From assembly GCF_900290235.1 (NCBI RefSeq), contig NZ_OLMK01000015.1, positions 1-64,000 of the forward strand: DNA of 64,000 bases. Direction: 5' to 3'. A program made the position numbers and the translations under genes. Origin of the DNA: Streptomyces sp. MA5143a. GTDB lineage: Bacteria > Actinomycetota > Actinomycetes > Streptomycetales > Streptomycetaceae. Each line of letters starts with the position of its first letter. The first letter of the stretch is position 1. The notes below the pieces were generated by a model. That model ran no database searches, had not been told where the DNA came from, and saw only the letters and a list, made by a program, of their open reading frames with translations. This document shows positions 1 through 12,651 of the stretch, piece by piece.

Positions 1-112
1 GCCAGGCCGCCAGGCCGCAGAGCCGCACGGCCGCACGGCCGCAGGGATACGGGCGGTCCCGGACCCCGCCCGGTTCGCTCGTAGCGGCTTCAGGGGTGGT
101 CCGGGGCGGGCC
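1..112. other. Non-coding left edge, GC-rich short repeats
   Basis: No gene is supported here. The first 45 bases are built from repeated GCCGC/GGCCGCA units. The thiolase gene that follows is on the minus strand and ends at 113, so this stretch is its 3' flank. No clear terminator hairpin with a long stem was found. Confidence 0.5.
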
Positions 113-1270
113 TCACACCCGCTCGATGATCGTCACGTTCGCCTGGCCGCCGCCCTCGCACATGGTCTGGAGGCCGTAGCGGCCGCCTGTGCGTTCCAGT
201 TCGTGCAGGAGGGTCGTCATGAGCTTGGCGCCCGTGGCGCCCAGGGGGTGTCCGAGGGCGATGGCGCCGCCGTTGACGTTGACCCTCTCCGGGTCGGCGC
301 CCGTCTCCTTCAGCCAGGCGAGGACGACGGGCGCGAACGCCTCGTTGATCTCGACGAGGTCGATGGCGTCGAGGGAGAGGCCGGCCTTCTTCAGGGCGTA
401 CGCGGTCGCCGGTATCGGCGCGGTCAGCATCCGGATGGGGTCCTCACCGCGTACGGAGAGGTGGTGGACGCGGGCGCGCGGAGTGAGCCCGTGCTCCTCG
501 ACGGCCCGCTCGGAGGCGAGCAGCAGCGCGGCGGCGCCGTCGGAGACCTGCGAGGAGCAGGCGGCGGTGACGGTGCCCCCGTCGATGACGGGCTTCAGCG
601 CGGCCATCTTCTCCAAGGACGTGTCCCGGCGCGGCCCCTCGTCGACGGTCACGTCCCCGTACGGCACGGTCTCCCGCTCGAAGCGGCCCTCGTCGACGGC
701 CCGCACCGCCCGCCGGTGGGAGCGCAGCGCGTACTCCTCCTGGTCGCGGCGGCTGATGCCCCACTTCGCGGCGATCATCTCGGCACCGGCGAACTGGTTG
801 ACGGGCCGGTCCCCGTACCGGGCGCGCCAGCCCTCGCTGCCGGCGAACGGGCCCTCGGTGAGCCCGAGGGGCACGGCGGCCTGGCGGGAGGCGAAGGCGA
901 TGGGGACCATCGTCATGTTCTGGACGCCACCGGCGACGACGAGGTCCTGGGTGCCGGACAGGACGGCCTGGGCGGCGAAGTGCACGGCCTGCTGGGAGGA
1001 GCCGCACTGCCGGTCGACGGTGGTGCCGGGCACCTCCTCGGGCAGTCCGGCGGCCAGCCAGCTGGTGCGGGCGATGTCACCGGCCTGGGGTCCCACGGTG
1101 TCCAGGCAGCCGAAGACGACGTCCTCCACGGCCGCGGGGTCCACGCCCGCGCGCGCGACGAGCGCCTTCAGCACATGTGCGCCGAGGTCGGCGGGGTGCA
1201 CCCCGCCGAGCCCTCCTCCGCGCCGCCCGACGGGCGTACGGACCGCTTCGACGATGTAGGCCTCGGCCAT
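113..1270 (-). CDS. fadA6: Acetyl-CoA acyltransferase (thiolase), FadA6-like
   Basis: 385-residue type II thiolase that would cleave a 3-ketoacyl-CoA with CoA. The three catalytic residues are visible: nucleophile Cys89 in DRQCGSSQQA, His341 in GHPLGATGAKL and Cys371 in TMCEGGGQANV near the C-terminus. The start (MAEAYIVEAVRTPVG) is the usual thiolase N-terminus. It lies 34 bp downstream of the KstR2-like regulator and is read in the same direction as the regulator and the SDR. The order thiolase, TetR, SDR, then divergent acyl-CoA dehydrogenase resembles the fadA6-kstR2-ipdF-fadE30 block of mycobacteria, where the enzymes degrade the steroid C/D-ring intermediate HIP. The family call is firm; the substrate is inferred from neighbours only. 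Confidence 0.9.
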   Translation of the reverse strand: MAEAYIVEAVRTPVGRRGGGLGGVHPADLGAHVLKALVARAGVDPAAVEDVVFGCLDTVGPQAGDIARTSWLAAGLPEEVPGTTVDRQCGSSQQAVHFAAQAVLSGTQDLVVAGGVQNMTMVPIAFASRQAAVPLGLTEGPFAGSEGWRARYGDRPVNQFAGAEMIAAKWGISRRDQEEYALRSHRRAVRAVDEGRFERETVPYGDVTVDEGPRRDTSLEKMAALKPVIDGGTVTAACSSQVSDGAAALLLASERAVEEHGLTPRARVHHLSVRGEDPIRMLTAPIPATAYALKKAGLSLDAIDLVEINEAFAPVVLAWLKETGADPERVNVNGGAIALGHPLGATGAKLMTTLLHELERTGGRYGLQTMCEGGGQANVTIIERV

Positions 1271-1304
1271 GGCGACTCCCCGGACTCCGGTCGTGAGTTG
1301 GTGG

Positions 1305-1928
1305 TCAGGTACGTACGGCGATCCCGTCCAGCACCATCGACAGGTACTGCCGGGCGATCTGCTCCGGGCTGTACTGCCCGCCGGGCCGGTACCAGGAGGC
1401 GGCGACCCACACGGTGTCGCGCACGAACCGGTAGGTGACCTTCGTGTCGAGGTCGGCCCGGAACTCCCCCTCGGTGACCCCGCGTTCCAGCGTGGACAGC
1501 CAGGTCTGTTCGAACTTGCGCTGCGACACCTCCAGGAACCCGAACCGGCGTTCCTGCGCGATCAGTTGCTTCGCCTCGTTCTGGTAGATCTCGACGGCCG
1601 CGCGGTGCCGGTCGATGGCCAGGAACGACTCGGTGACCAGGGAGCGGAAGGTCTCGCTGGGCCCCAGCCCGGCGGCCAGGACGGTGTCGTACTGCTCCCA
1701 GAGCTCGTCGAGGAAGGTCCGCAGGATCTCCTCGAGCATCGCGTCCTTGGAGTCGAAGTAGTAGTACAGGCTGCCCGCGAGCATGCCCGCGTCGTCCGCG
1801 ATCCTGCGGACGGTGGTGGCGTTGTACCCCTGCTCGGCGAAGACCTCGGCCGCCCTGTCGAGGAGTTCACGACGGCGGGCGGGGGCGGCGGTCACCTGGG
1901 GCTTCTTCTTGGTCGGCACGCTGTTCAT
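1305..1928 (-). CDS. kstR2: TetR-family repressor, KstR2-like
   Basis: 207-residue TetR regulator. The N-terminal helix-turn-helix spans about residues 18-64 (RRRELLDRAAEVFAEQGY, then TTVRRIADDAG and GSLYYYFDSKDAML). The C-terminal ligand domain carries IYQNEAKQL and the stretch WVAASWYRPGG, which I recognise as characteristic of mycobacterial KstR2. KstR2 is released from DNA by HIP-CoA, a steroid C/D-ring thioester. The ATG at 1928 gives the expected TetR N-terminus; a longer open frame continuing to 2747 overlaps the SDR gene and is not real. It is 5 bp downstream of the SDR stop codon. A near-consensus KstR2 operator lies at 2736-2755, between the SDR and the divergent dehydrogenase gene, suggesting control of the whole island including itself. 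Confidence 0.85.
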   Translation of the reverse strand: MNSVPTKKKPQVTAAPARRRELLDRAAEVFAEQGYNATTVRRIADDAGMLAGSLYYYFDSKDAMLEEILRTFLDELWEQYDTVLAAGLGPSETFRSLVTESFLAIDRHRAAVEIYQNEAKQLIAQERRFGFLEVSQRKFEQTWLSTLERGVTEGEFRADLDTKVTYRFVRDTVWVAASWYRPGGQYSPEQIARQYLSMVLDGIAVRT

Positions 1929-1933
1929 TGTCC

Positions 1934-2722
1934 TCAAGGGTGCTGGTTGCTGACGGACACGACCTCGCCCGTCAGGTACGAGGAGTAGCCGGACGCGAGG
2001 AACACGATCACGTTGGCCACCTCCCAGGGTTCGGCGTACCGCCCGAGGGCCTCGCGTGCGGTGAGTTCCGCCAGCAGTTCGGGGGTGGTCACCTTCACGA
2101 GGTGCGGGTGCATGGCGAGGCTCGGCGACACGGCGTTGACGCGGACCCCGTATCCGGCCGCCTCGACGGCCGCGCAGCGGGTCAGCGCCATCACGCCCGC
2201 CTTCGCCGCCGCGTAGTGCGCCTGCCCGGCCTGGGCGCGCCAGCCGACGACGGAGGCGTTGTTGACGATCACACCGCCGCCGGTCTCCCGCATGTGCCGC
2301 AGGGCCGCCCGGGTGCAGCGGAACGTGCCGCCCAGGGTCACGTCCAGCACCTTCGACCACTGCTCGTCGGTCATGTCGACGAGGTCCGAGGAGCCGCCGA
2401 GACCCGCGTTGTTGACGACGACGTCCAGCCGTCCGTGCAGCCGGACGGCCGTGGCGAACAGGGCGCGCACCTGGTCCTCGTCGGTCACGTCGCACGCCGT
2501 CGCCGTGACCGCGTCCGCGCCGAACTCCCCGGCCAGCTTGGCCTCGTGCTCCTTGAGGCGGCGGGGGTGCGCGTCGCTGATCAGGACGCGCGCGCCCTCC
2601 TCCAGGAAGCGTCGCGCGGTCGCCCCGCCGATGCCCGCGCCGGCCGCCGCGGTGATGACGGCGGTACGGCCGCGGAGGAGGCCGTGGGCGGGGACGTAGG
2701 TCGGAGGCTCGACGTTCGTCAT
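1934..2722 (-). CDS. Short-chain dehydrogenase/reductase, IpdF-like
   Basis: 262-residue classical SDR. The Rossmann nucleotide site is TAAAGAGIGGATARRF near residues 24-39, NNAG follows near residue 105, and the catalytic set is the Ser of NNASVVG plus YAAAK. It should be an NAD(P)-dependent alcohol or ketone oxidoreductase. Position and strand match the mycobacterial SDR Rv3559c (IpdF), which acts on a hydroxylated HIP-CoA steroid intermediate, but substrate is inferred. It begins the minus-strand transcript; its ATG lies 14 bp from the proposed KstR2 operator, so bound repressor would block transcription. Confidence 0.85.
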   Translation of the reverse strand: MTNVEPPTYVPAHGLLRGRTAVITAAAGAGIGGATARRFLEEGARVLISDAHPRRLKEHEAKLAGEFGADAVTATACDVTDEDQVRALFATAVRLHGRLDVVVNNAGLGGSSDLVDMTDEQWSKVLDVTLGGTFRCTRAALRHMRETGGGVIVNNASVVGWRAQAGQAHYAAAKAGVMALTRCAAVEAAGYGVRVNAVSPSLAMHPHLVKVTTPELLAELTAREALGRYAEPWEVANVIVFLASGYSSYLTGEVVSVSNQHP

Positions 2723-2735
2723 GGGGGCACGCTAA

Positions 2736-2755
2736 CCTACCAAACACTTGTTAGG
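2736..2755. promoter_or_regulatory. Candidate KstR2 operator
   Basis: The imperfect palindrome CCTACCAAACACTTGTTAGG has seven of ten symmetric pairs matching. Its core at 2739-2752, ACCAAACACTTGTT, agrees with the published KstR2 motif AnCAAGnnCTTGnT at every defined position except one (A for G at position six). It sits in the 68-bp gap between divergent start codons at 2722 and 2791, beside a KstR2-like gene. The match is seen directly; the function is inferred. Confidence 0.75.
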
Positions 2756-2790
2756 GAAGGTTGGGTGCTTGCCCGGAAAGAGGTGACCCC

Positions 2791-3933
2791 GTGGACCTCG
2801 CCCATTCCCCCGCAGACGAGGCGTTCCGCGCGGAGGCCCGCGCCTGGCTGCGCGCGCGTGTGCCGTCCGTGCCGCTCCCCTCCCTGGAGACCGAGGAGGG
2901 CTTCGCCGCCCACCGTGCCTGGGAGGCCGAACTGGCGGCCGACCGCTGGTCGGTGGTGAACTGGCCGGCCGCGTACGGGGGCCGGGACTCGGGTCTGATC
3001 CGCTGGCTGGTCTTCGAGGAGGAGTACTACGCGGCGGGCGCCCCCGGCCGGGTCGGGCAGAACGGCGTCAACCTGCTCGCACCGACCCTGTTCGACCATG
3101 GGACGCGGGAGCAGCGGGCGCGGGTGCTGCCGCCGATGGCCTCGGGTGAGGTGGTGTGGGCGCAGGCGTGGTCGGAACCGGAGGCCGGCTCGGACCTGGC
3201 CGCGCTGACCTCGCGGGCGGTGCGTACGGACGGCGGCTGGCTGCTCAGGGGCCAGAAGACGTGGTCGTCGCGGGCGGCGTTCGCGGACCGCGCGTTCGGG
3301 CTGTTCCGCAGCGAGCCGGGCACCCCGAAGCCGCACCAGGGGCTGACGTACCTCATGTTCGACCTGCGCGCGCCCGGCGTGACGGTCCGCCCGATCGGCC
3401 GCCTCGACGGAAAGCCGGCCTTCGCGGAGCTGTTCCTGGACGACGTGTTCGTGCCGGACGAGGACGTCATCGGCGAGCCGGGACAGGGCTGGCGGATCGC
3501 GATGTCGACGGCCGGCAACGAACGCGGGCTGACACTCCGCTCCCCCGGCCGCTTCCTTGCCTCCGCCGCGCGGCTGCGCGACCTGTGGGAGGCCCGGGGC
3601 CGCCCGGCGACCGCCCGCGACCAGGTGGCCGACGCCCTGATCGGCGCCCGCGCCTACGAGCTGTTCACCTGGGCGAGCGCCTCCCGCTTCCTCGACGGCG
3701 AGTCCCTGGGCCCCGAGTCCAGCCTCAACAAGGTGTTCTGGTCGGAGTACGACATCGCCCTGCACGAGACGGCACTGGACCTCCTGGGCGAGGAGGGCGA
3801 GCTCGCGGACACCGACTGGTCCGAGGGCTATGTCTTCTCCCTCGCCGGGCCCGTCTACGCCGGCACCAACGAGATCCAGCGGGACATCATCGCCGAACGC
3901 CTGCTGGGCCTGCCGAGGGGGCGTCGGACATGA
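2791..3933 (+). CDS. Acyl-CoA dehydrogenase, FadE30-like
   Basis: 380-residue FAD-dependent acyl-CoA dehydrogenase that would insert the alpha-beta double bond. The core motifs are WAQAWSEPEAGSDLA (FAD/substrate contact), GQKTWSSRA and the C-terminal VYAGTNEIQRDIIAERLLG. The GTG at 2791 was chosen because AAAGAGGTG lies just upstream; a TTG at 2761 would overlap the operator region. The usual MCAD-type catalytic Glu in the YEGT motif is Ala here (VYAGT). Members of this branch place the base elsewhere or work with a partner chain. The second dehydrogenase gene follows 16 bp later, so a heteromeric enzyme is plausible. Confidence 0.88.
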   Translation: MDLAHSPADEAFRAEARAWLRARVPSVPLPSLETEEGFAAHRAWEAELAADRWSVVNWPAAYGGRDSGLIRWLVFEEEYYAAGAPGRVGQNGVNLLAPTLFDHGTREQRARVLPPMASGEVVWAQAWSEPEAGSDLAALTSRAVRTDGGWLLRGQKTWSSRAAFADRAFGLFRSEPGTPKPHQGLTYLMFDLRAPGVTVRPIGRLDGKPAFAELFLDDVFVPDEDVIGEPGQGWRIAMSTAGNERGLTLRSPGRFLASAARLRDLWEARGRPATARDQVADALIGARAYELFTWASASRFLDGESLGPESSLNKVFWSEYDIALHETALDLLGEEGELADTDWSEGYVFSLAGPVYAGTNEIQRDIIAERLLGLPRGRRT

Positions 3934-3949
3934 AGAAGGAGTCCCGCTG

Positions 3950-4918
3950 ATGCGCTTCCTCCTCGACGCCGAGCAGCGGGCGTTCACCGCGTCGCTGGAC
4001 GCGATGCTCACGGCCGCGGACACCCCGGCGGTCGTGCGGGCCTGGGCCCATGGGGAGCGCGCGGCGGGGCGGGCGCTGTGGGCGCGGGTCGCGCGGGCCG
4101 GCGTGTTCGCGCTGGCGGCGCCGGAGGCGTACGAGGGGGTGGGCCCCCTGCCCGTCGAACTCACGCTCGCCTTCGTGGAGTTGGGGCGGCACGCCGTACC
4201 GGGCCCGCTCGTGGAGACGGTGGTGGCCACGGTGCTCCTCGCCGGACTGGACGACCCGGGCCCGGCGAAGCGGCTGCTCCCGGCGCTGGTGTCGGGGGAG
4301 GCGATGGCCACGGTCACCCCACCGGGGTCGCCGTACGCGCTGGACGGGGACGCGGCGACCACCCGTCTGTCCCTGAGCGGGCCCGAACTGCGGCTGTCAC
4401 CCGGCCACGGCCCGGTCCGCCCGTCCCTCGACCCGTCACGCCGCCTGACGCCCCTGTCCCCAGGCGGTGAACTCCTCGCCACCGATCCGCCCGTCGCCCG
4501 AGCGGTCCTGTGGGCGCGGCTCGCGGTCGCCGCGCAGGCCCTCGGCGTCGGCCTGACCCTCCTGGACAGGACGGTGGCGTACGTCGGGCAGCGCACCCAG
4601 TTCGGGGTGCCCGTCGGCTCGTTCCAGGCGGTGAAGCACCGGCTGGCCGACGCGAAGGTGGCCCTGGAGTTCGCGCGCCCGCTGGTGTTCGGCGCGGCGG
4701 TCACCCTGGACCCGGCGGACGTGGCCGCCGCCAAGGTCATGGCCTGCGAGGCGGCGTACCGGGCCGCCCGCACGGCGCTCCAGTCGCACGGCGCGATCGG
4801 CTACACCGCGGAGTACGACCTGTCGCTGTGGCTGACGAAGGCCCGTGCGCTGCGCTCGGCGTGGGGGTCGCCGGACGACTGCCGGGAGACGGTGCTCAGG
4901 GGTGGCCGCCGCCGGTGA
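3950..4918 (+). CDS. Short acyl-CoA dehydrogenase, FadE32/33-like partner subunit
   Basis: 322 residues, shorter than standard acyl-CoA dehydrogenases (about 380) and matching the small beta-type chains of actinobacterial alpha2-beta2 steroid dehydrogenases. The C-terminal helical bundle is recognisable (RTQFGVPVGSFQAVKHRLADAK, then SHGAIGYTAEYDLSLWL). The N-terminal and middle parts are compressed and poorly conserved. ATG at 3950 follows AGAAGGAG at the ideal distance, just after the stop codon of the first dehydrogenase, so the two are surely co-translated. Likely function: non-identical subunit of a heterotetrameric dehydrogenase acting on a bulky acyl-CoA. The family is clear; the partnering is inferred. 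Confidence 0.82.
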   Translation: MRFLLDAEQRAFTASLDAMLTAADTPAVVRAWAHGERAAGRALWARVARAGVFALAAPEAYEGVGPLPVELTLAFVELGRHAVPGPLVETVVATVLLAGLDDPGPAKRLLPALVSGEAMATVTPPGSPYALDGDAATTRLSLSGPELRLSPGHGPVRPSLDPSRRLTPLSPGGELLATDPPVARAVLWARLAVAAQALGVGLTLLDRTVAYVGQRTQFGVPVGSFQAVKHRLADAKVALEFARPLVFGAAVTLDPADVAAAKVMACEAAYRAARTALQSHGAIGYTAEYDLSLWLTKARALRSAWGSPDDCRETVLRGGRRR

Positions 4919-5116
4919 ACCGCCGGCACTCCTCCGGGGGCCCACGCCACGGCCTCCGGGGGTCGCCGAGGACGGGATCACCCCCGACACCCTCCCCCCA
5001 CCCCGCGCGCACCCCCCATACGCCTCCCCGTCACCCGTCGCCCCCGACGGTTCGCTATTTTGTTCGCCGCCGTCCTCACCGGCTCGTCATCAGTCCGCAT
5101 CCCCAAGGAGCCGGCC

Positions 5117-6046
5117 GTGGAACCCCAGCCCCCGTCGTCGTCCGAGCCCGCCGTCACCACCTGCTACCGGCACCCCCAGGTGGAGGCGTACGTCCGCTGC
5201 ACGCGGTGCGACCGCTTCATCTGCCCGGACTGCATGTGTGAGGCCGCCGTGGGCCACCAGTGCCCCGAGTGTGTGAAGGAGGGCGCCCGGACCGTCCGTC
5301 AGGCCCGCACCGCCTTCGGCGGCCGGATCTCGGCGGTGCCCCTGGTGACGTACGTCCTCATCGGCCTCAACGTCCTCGCCTATGTGGCCGAACTGGTCCG
5401 CCCCTCCGTCGTCGACGACTTCGCGACGCTGGGCCGGGGCCTCACCGGCCCGGACGGCCTGCGCTACGTCTGGCAGGCCGTCTATCCGTCCGACTTCCAC
5501 CCCGAGGGCGTCATCGACGGCGAGTGGTACCGCCTCCTCACCGGGGCGTTCCTCCACCTCCCGCCCACCGAGGGCACGTTCGGCGTCCTCCACATCGTGA
5601 TGAACATGGTCACGCTGTGGAACGTCGGCCGGATCGTCGAGGCCCAGCTGGGCCGCGCCCGCTACCTCGCCCTCTACCTCCTGTCCGCCCTCGGCGGTTC
5701 GGTGCTCGTCCTGCTCCTCGCCCCGGACGCCCGCACGGTCGGCGCCTCCGGCGCGCTCTTCGGCGTCTGCACCGCGTACTACGTCCTCGCCCGCCGCCTC
5801 GGCGCCGACCCCAGGGGCATCAACCGCTTCATGGCGGGCCTGCTGATCTGGCTGGTGCTCTCGGCGGTCGTCACCTCCTGGCAGGGCCACCTCGGCGGCC
5901 TGCTCACCGGCGGCCTCATCGCCCTCGCCTACGCCTACGCCCCCCGCGACCGCCGCCGCGTCCTCGTCCAGGCGAGCGCCTGCGCGGTGGTCCTCGCTCT
6001 CCTGCTGGTGCTGGCGGTGGCGAAGGTCGCGGCGATGACGAGCTGA
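5117..6046 (+). CDS. Rhomboid-family intramembrane serine protease with N-terminal zinc-binding domain
   Basis: 309 residues with about six to seven membrane segments. The catalytic dyad is Ser211 in GASGALFG and His258 in WQGHLGGLLTGG; the HIVMNM motif in the first part of the core is also present. Residues 16-52 form a B-box-like cluster of Cys and His (C16, H19, C28, C31, C36, C39, C49, C52) that should bind zinc on the cytoplasmic side. GTG 5117 is preceded by AAGGAG at a good distance and gives a compact N-terminus. It is a single gene between the beta-oxidation island and convergent gltD. The substrate is unknown. A possible -10 (TATTTT, 5056-5061) precedes it. Confidence 0.9.
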   Translation: MEPQPPSSSEPAVTTCYRHPQVEAYVRCTRCDRFICPDCMCEAAVGHQCPECVKEGARTVRQARTAFGGRISAVPLVTYVLIGLNVLAYVAELVRPSVVDDFATLGRGLTGPDGLRYVWQAVYPSDFHPEGVIDGEWYRLLTGAFLHLPPTEGTFGVLHIVMNMVTLWNVGRIVEAQLGRARYLALYLLSALGGSVLVLLLAPDARTVGASGALFGVCTAYYVLARRLGADPRGINRFMAGLLIWLVLSAVVTSWQGHLGGLLTGGLIALAYAYAPRDRRRVLVQASACAVVLALLLVLAVAKVAAMTS

Positions 6047-6178
6047 GCGCGGTGGGGCGCCCCACCCCGTCCGCCCCACCGCGTCCGCACATGCGACAGC
6101 GCCTGCCCAGTCGTCCGGTCGGGGACTGGCGGGCAGGCGCCATCTTGTGTTCCGTACGCCGTTGTACGGGACGTATGG

Positions 6179-6198
6179 GGGTGACCCGCAGGTCACCC
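6179..6198. terminator. Hairpin between convergent rhomboid and gltD genes
   Basis: Perfect 8-bp stem GGGTGACC/GGTCACCC with a CGCA loop, 24 bp downstream of the gltD stop and 130 bp downstream of the rhomboid stop. There is no U tract, as is usual in Streptomyces. It may serve both directions. Confidence 0.55.
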
Positions 6199-6221
6199 GG
6201 TGGGTGCGGTCGGTGCGGTCG

Positions 6222-7674
6222 TCAGACCGTCAGCGAGCGGTCCGTGGGCCTGATCGGCGCCGGCAGGTCGCTCGCGCCCGTCAGGAAGCGGTCGCAGCCG
6301 CGGGCGGCCGAGCGGCCCTCCGCGATCGCCCAGACGATGAGCGACTGGCCGCGGCCGGCGTCACCGGCGACGAACACACCCGGCACGTTGGTCTGGAAGT
6401 CGGCGTCGCGGGCGATGTTGCCGCGCTCGTCGAGCTCCAGGCCGAACTGCTCGACCAGGCCGTTCTCCCGGTCGGTGCCGGTGAAGCCCATCGCGAGGGT
6501 GACCAGCTGGGCGGGGATCTTGCGCTCCGTGCCCGGCTTCTGCGTCAGCTTGCCGTCGACGAACTCGACCTCGACGAGGTGCAGCCACTGGACGTTGCCG
6601 TCCTCGTCGCCCTCGAAGTGGGTGGTGGAGACGGAGTAGACCCGCTCGCCGCCCTCCTCGTGCGCCGAGGTGACCTTGTAGAGCATCGGGAAGGTCGGCC
6701 AGGGCTGGTGGGGGGCCCGGTCCTCGCCCGGCTTCGGCATGATCTCCAGCTGGGTGACGGAGGCCGCGCCCTGGCGGTGGGCGGTGCCCACGCAGTCCGC
6801 GCCGGTGTCGCCGCCGCCGATGACCACGACGTGCTTGCCCTCGGCCGTGATGGGGGGCGCCACGAAGTCGCCCTCCTGCACCTTGTTGGCCAGCGGCAGG
6901 TACTCCATGGCCTGGTGGATGCCGTTCAGCTCACGGCCGGGCACCGGCAGGTCGCGCGCGGTCGTGGCACCGGCGGCGATCACGACGGCGTCGTACCGCT
7001 TCTTCAGGTCCGTCGCCTTGAGGTCGCGGCCGATCTCGATGCCGGTACGGAAGCGGGTGCCCTCCGCCCGCATCTGCTCGATACGGCGGTTGATGTGCCG
7101 CTTCTCCATCTTGAACTCGGGGATGCCGTAGCGGAGCAGACCGCCGACGCGGTCCGCGCGCTCGTACACCGCGACCGTGTGACCGGCCCGCGTCAGCTGC
7201 TGCGCCGCCGCGAGACCCGCCGGGCCCGAGCCGATGACCGCGACCGTCTTGCCGGACAGGCGCTCAGGGGCCTGGGGCGCGACGTCGCCGCCGTCCCACG
7301 CCTTGTCGATGATCGAGACCTCGACGTTCTTGATGGTGACGGCCGGCTGGTTGATGCCGAGCACACACGCCGACTCGCACGGGGCCGGGCACAGCCGGCC
7401 CGTGAACTCCGGGAAGTTGTTCGTGGCGTGCAGGCGCTCGGAGGCGGCCGCCCAGTCCTCGCGGTAGGCGTAGTCGTTCCACTCCGGGATGAGGTTCCCC
7501 AGCGGACAGCCGTTGTGACAGAACGGGATGCCGCAGTCCATGCAGCGGGACGCCTGCTTCGAGATGATCGGGAGCAGCGAACCCGGGACGTAGACCTCGT
7601 TCCAGTCCTTCAGCCGGACGTCGACGGGGCGGGACTTGGCGACCTCGCGGCCGTGGTTGAGAAAGCCCTTGGGA

Positions 7675-7682
<8 letters not shown>
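6222..7682 (-). CDS. gltD: Glutamate synthase small subunit
   Basis: 486 residues, normal length for GltD. It receives electrons from NAD(P)H through FAD and passes them by [4Fe-4S] clusters to GltB for glutamate formation from glutamine and 2-oxoglutarate. Visible signatures: an N-terminal Cys cluster [17 protein letters not shown] and [12 protein letters not shown], the FAD-binding [13 protein letters not shown] near residue 150, and a second dinucleotide site GGGDTGADC near residue 300. The C-terminal [14 protein letters not shown] is the FAD-family motif. Its ATG lies inside the end of gltB (8-bp overlap), with GGAGG just upstream, so it is translationally coupled and last in the gltBD operon. 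Confidence 0.97.
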
Positions 7683-12300
<4,618 letters not shown>

Positions 12301-12651
12301 CTGGCATATGCAAATTGCCGAGGGACGACGTTGGCCCTCTGCGCGGAGTGCAAAATTTCGTGCAGGTTACATGATGGAGCGCTTCTCGGGAACCGGGATA
12401 GTTCGTTCCAACATGCGGACGCCGCGGCGCTGAGCGGGTGCGGCGCACGGCGGCGGGAGCAAGGGGAGTCATCCGGACAGATCCATGTCCTTCGACTCGA
12501 TGTGCGGGGGGCGTCGTCGCTCCCTGCGGCAAGGTGCGGTGCAGGCGTCATTGCCGGCGGCGCTTACGGCTCATGCCCAGTGGTTAAGCATTCGAAACCG
12601 CCTGGTAACGACTACTTATACGGCGCCTCGCATACGTAGCCATCCGATTCA
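12301..12651. other. gltB upstream region
   Basis: 351 bases without a gene, lying between the gltB start and the stop codon of the upstream membrane protein gene. It is locally less GC-rich at both ends (12300-12370 and 12580-12655). It holds the GlnR-like box described separately. No confident -10/-35 pair was identified for gltB, so its transcription start is left open. Confidence 0.5.
12583..12620 (+). promoter_or_regulatory. GlnR-like box upstream of gltB
   Basis: Four 5-mers spaced exactly 6 bp apart: GTTAA, GAAAC, GTAAC, TTATA. The Streptomyces GlnR site is gTnAC-n6-GaAAC-n6-GtnAC-n6-GaAAC. The second and third elements are perfect, the first has one mismatch and the fourth is poor. 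GlnR controls nitrogen-assimilation genes, which fits gltBD. Distance to the gltB start (about 285 bp) and the weak fourth element lower certainty. Confidence 0.45.

Noticed and set aside
1305..2747. Possible SDR-TetR fusion as one 480-residue protein
   Set aside because: The upstream part is the SDR gene read in a wrong frame. The TetR gene has its own ATG at 1928 with a normal N-terminus.
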